This document shows, piece after piece, positions 63,090-64,000 of a DNA stretch of 64,000 nucleotides; position 1 is the stretch's first letter; each line of letters opens with the position of its first letter. This DNA comes from Chromatiales bacterium. Lineage in GTDB: Bacteria > Pseudomonadota > Gammaproteobacteria > Steroidobacterales > GCA-2729495. The stretch covers positions 124,001 through 188,000 of the forward strand of contig JAEUPZ010000033.1 in assembly GCA_016789885.1 (NCBI GenBank). Direction: 5' to 3'. The notes under the pieces were generated by a model. That model saw only the letters and a program-made list of their open reading frames with translations, searched no databases and was not told where the DNA came from. Position numbers and translations under genes: made by a program.

Positions 63090-64000
63090 GCGCCGCGGGC
63101 CCTCGGCAGCGTGACGGTGAAGCGCGTGCGGTTCCCGGCCGTGCGGGCGGCGACGACGGTGCCGCCGTGGCGGTCGATGATGGACTTGACGATCCACAGG
63201 CCGAGGCCGAGGCCGCCGGGCTCCGGCTCCTCGCTGGCCCCCCGGTGGAAGCGGTCGAAGATCGAGCCTTCGGCGGGCTCGGGCACGCCGGGGCCCTCGT
63301 CCTCGACCCAGACGAGCACGGCGCTGCCGGCCGTCGCGCCGCCGACCCGGATCTCGCTGCCCTCGGGGGCGAACTTGCCGGCGTTGGCCAGCAGGTTCAC
63401 GAAGACCTGGGTCAGCCGGGGCGCGTCGCCGTCGATGGCGGGCAGGTCATCCGGCATGTCGATGGAGAGCTGCTGTTGCCGCTGCAGCAGCAGCGCCTCG
63501 ACCTGGCCGCGCGCCTCGTCGATGACGTCGCCGAGGCTCACGCGCTGCTGGCGGAGCGAGGTCTGGCCCGACTCGATGCGCACGCTCTCGAGCAGGTTGT
63601 CGATGAGCCGGGTGAGGCGGATCGCGCCCCGCTCCAGCGACAGCACCAGGTCGCGCCTGGCCTCGGGACCCAGCGAGTCGAGCCCCTCGCGCAGCAGCTC
63701 GATGGAGGCGAGCTGCGACGCCAGCGGCGTGCGGAACTCGTGGGAGATGTTGGCCAGCACCGAGTCGCGGGCCCGCCGGGCGCTCTCGAGCTCGGTCTCG
63801 TCGCGGACCACCTGCACCTGGATGTCGTTGATCATGCCGGCGCTGGTGATGACGCAGGTGCGGATGTTGCCCTCGCCCACGTGCAGGCGCTCGGTGTCCC
63901 TTGCGGAGCCGGCCGTGCGGGCCTTCAGGATGGGGCAGTTGCTGTCGCAGGGCCTGACGCCCCCCGGCGCCTCGGGCCGCAGGATGTCGCCGCAGAACCG
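63086..64000 (-). CDS. Sensor histidine kinase, N-terminus beyond the right edge
   Basis: The visible 304 residues begin inside an upstream domain with cysteines in CGDIL and CDSNCPIL and a PAS-like end. The HisKA domain follows with H in LANISHEFRTPLASQLASIE, then the HATPase motifs: NLLANAGKFAPEG (N box), VEDEGPGVP (G1), and GGLGLGLWIVKSIIDRHGG (G2). It is coupled to the OmpR-type regulator. The cysteine-containing segment could bind a metal or Fe-S cluster, but most of that domain is off the window. Confidence 0.9.

Overview
The window is a GC-rich (about 70%) chromosomal segment, almost certainly from a gammaproteobacterium. The family set and local gene orders support this: algZ-algR-like genes beside hemX-hemY, dsbA-cytochrome c4-engB followed by polA and lptM, ubiK beside yifB/comM, glnK-amt, gspB-exeA, and FlhC- and FlhD-like regulators. 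Some features are uncommon in that class: an arginine cluster built on an N-acylornithine carbamoyltransferase, and mevalonate-pathway genes. I cannot assign a genus. A lineage near Xanthomonadales, Nevskiales or Chromatiales is a guess.

Layout. 1-5.8 kb: partial dapF, an orphan ParA ATPase, hemXY and a LytTR two-component pair. 5.9-8.2 kb: amt-glnK behind a sigma-54 promoter, a possible NtrC site and a small leader ORF. 8.2-17.4 kb: ubiK, yifB, a c-type cytochrome, a Crp/Fnr regulator, tRNA-Arg(CCG), a DUF72 protein, a guanidinium exporter, several uncharacterised genes and molybdopterin genes (mocA-like, moaD, moaE). 17.4-27.5 kb: dsbA, cytochrome c4, engB, then a 3.8-kb accessory insert (Xre-RES toxin-antitoxin, one unknown gene, two tandem HEAT-like paralogues), then polA, lptM and a META lipoprotein. 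27.5-36.5 kb: a methyltransferase-like gene and the arginine cluster argR-argG-DUF1611-argC-argD-argF'-argB-argH, headed by a consensus-like promoter overlapped by paired ARG boxes. 36.5-42.8 kb: Sel1 protein, TANGO2-like protein, nudC, divergent FlhC-like and FlhD-like genes around a 20-bp-periodic palindrome array, a YadGH-type ABC exporter and YedK. 43-52 kb: a DAK2-DegV fusion, gspB-exeA, ispA, mvaD, phosphomevalonate kinase and HMG-CoA synthase. 52-64 kb: DUF4399 lipoprotein, fadE, mdh, a PAS-GGDEF-EAL protein, a YheT-like hydrolase, a sulfate-binding lipoprotein, an LCAT-like lipase and a two-component pair cut by the right edge.

The observations I rate highest are: (1) the arginine cluster, whose carbamoyltransferase lacks the residues expected for acetylornithine and which holds a DUF1611 (DgcN-like) gene where an N-acylglutamate synthase might be expected; (2) the divergent FlhC/FlhD-like pair with its operator array; (3) a family of roughly 50-bp hairpin repeats, four copies, all at junctions between convergent genes; (4) the one-chain FakA-FakB-like fusion; and (5) the glnK leader. 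Many long ORFs on the opposite strand are by-products of the base composition and are not listed.
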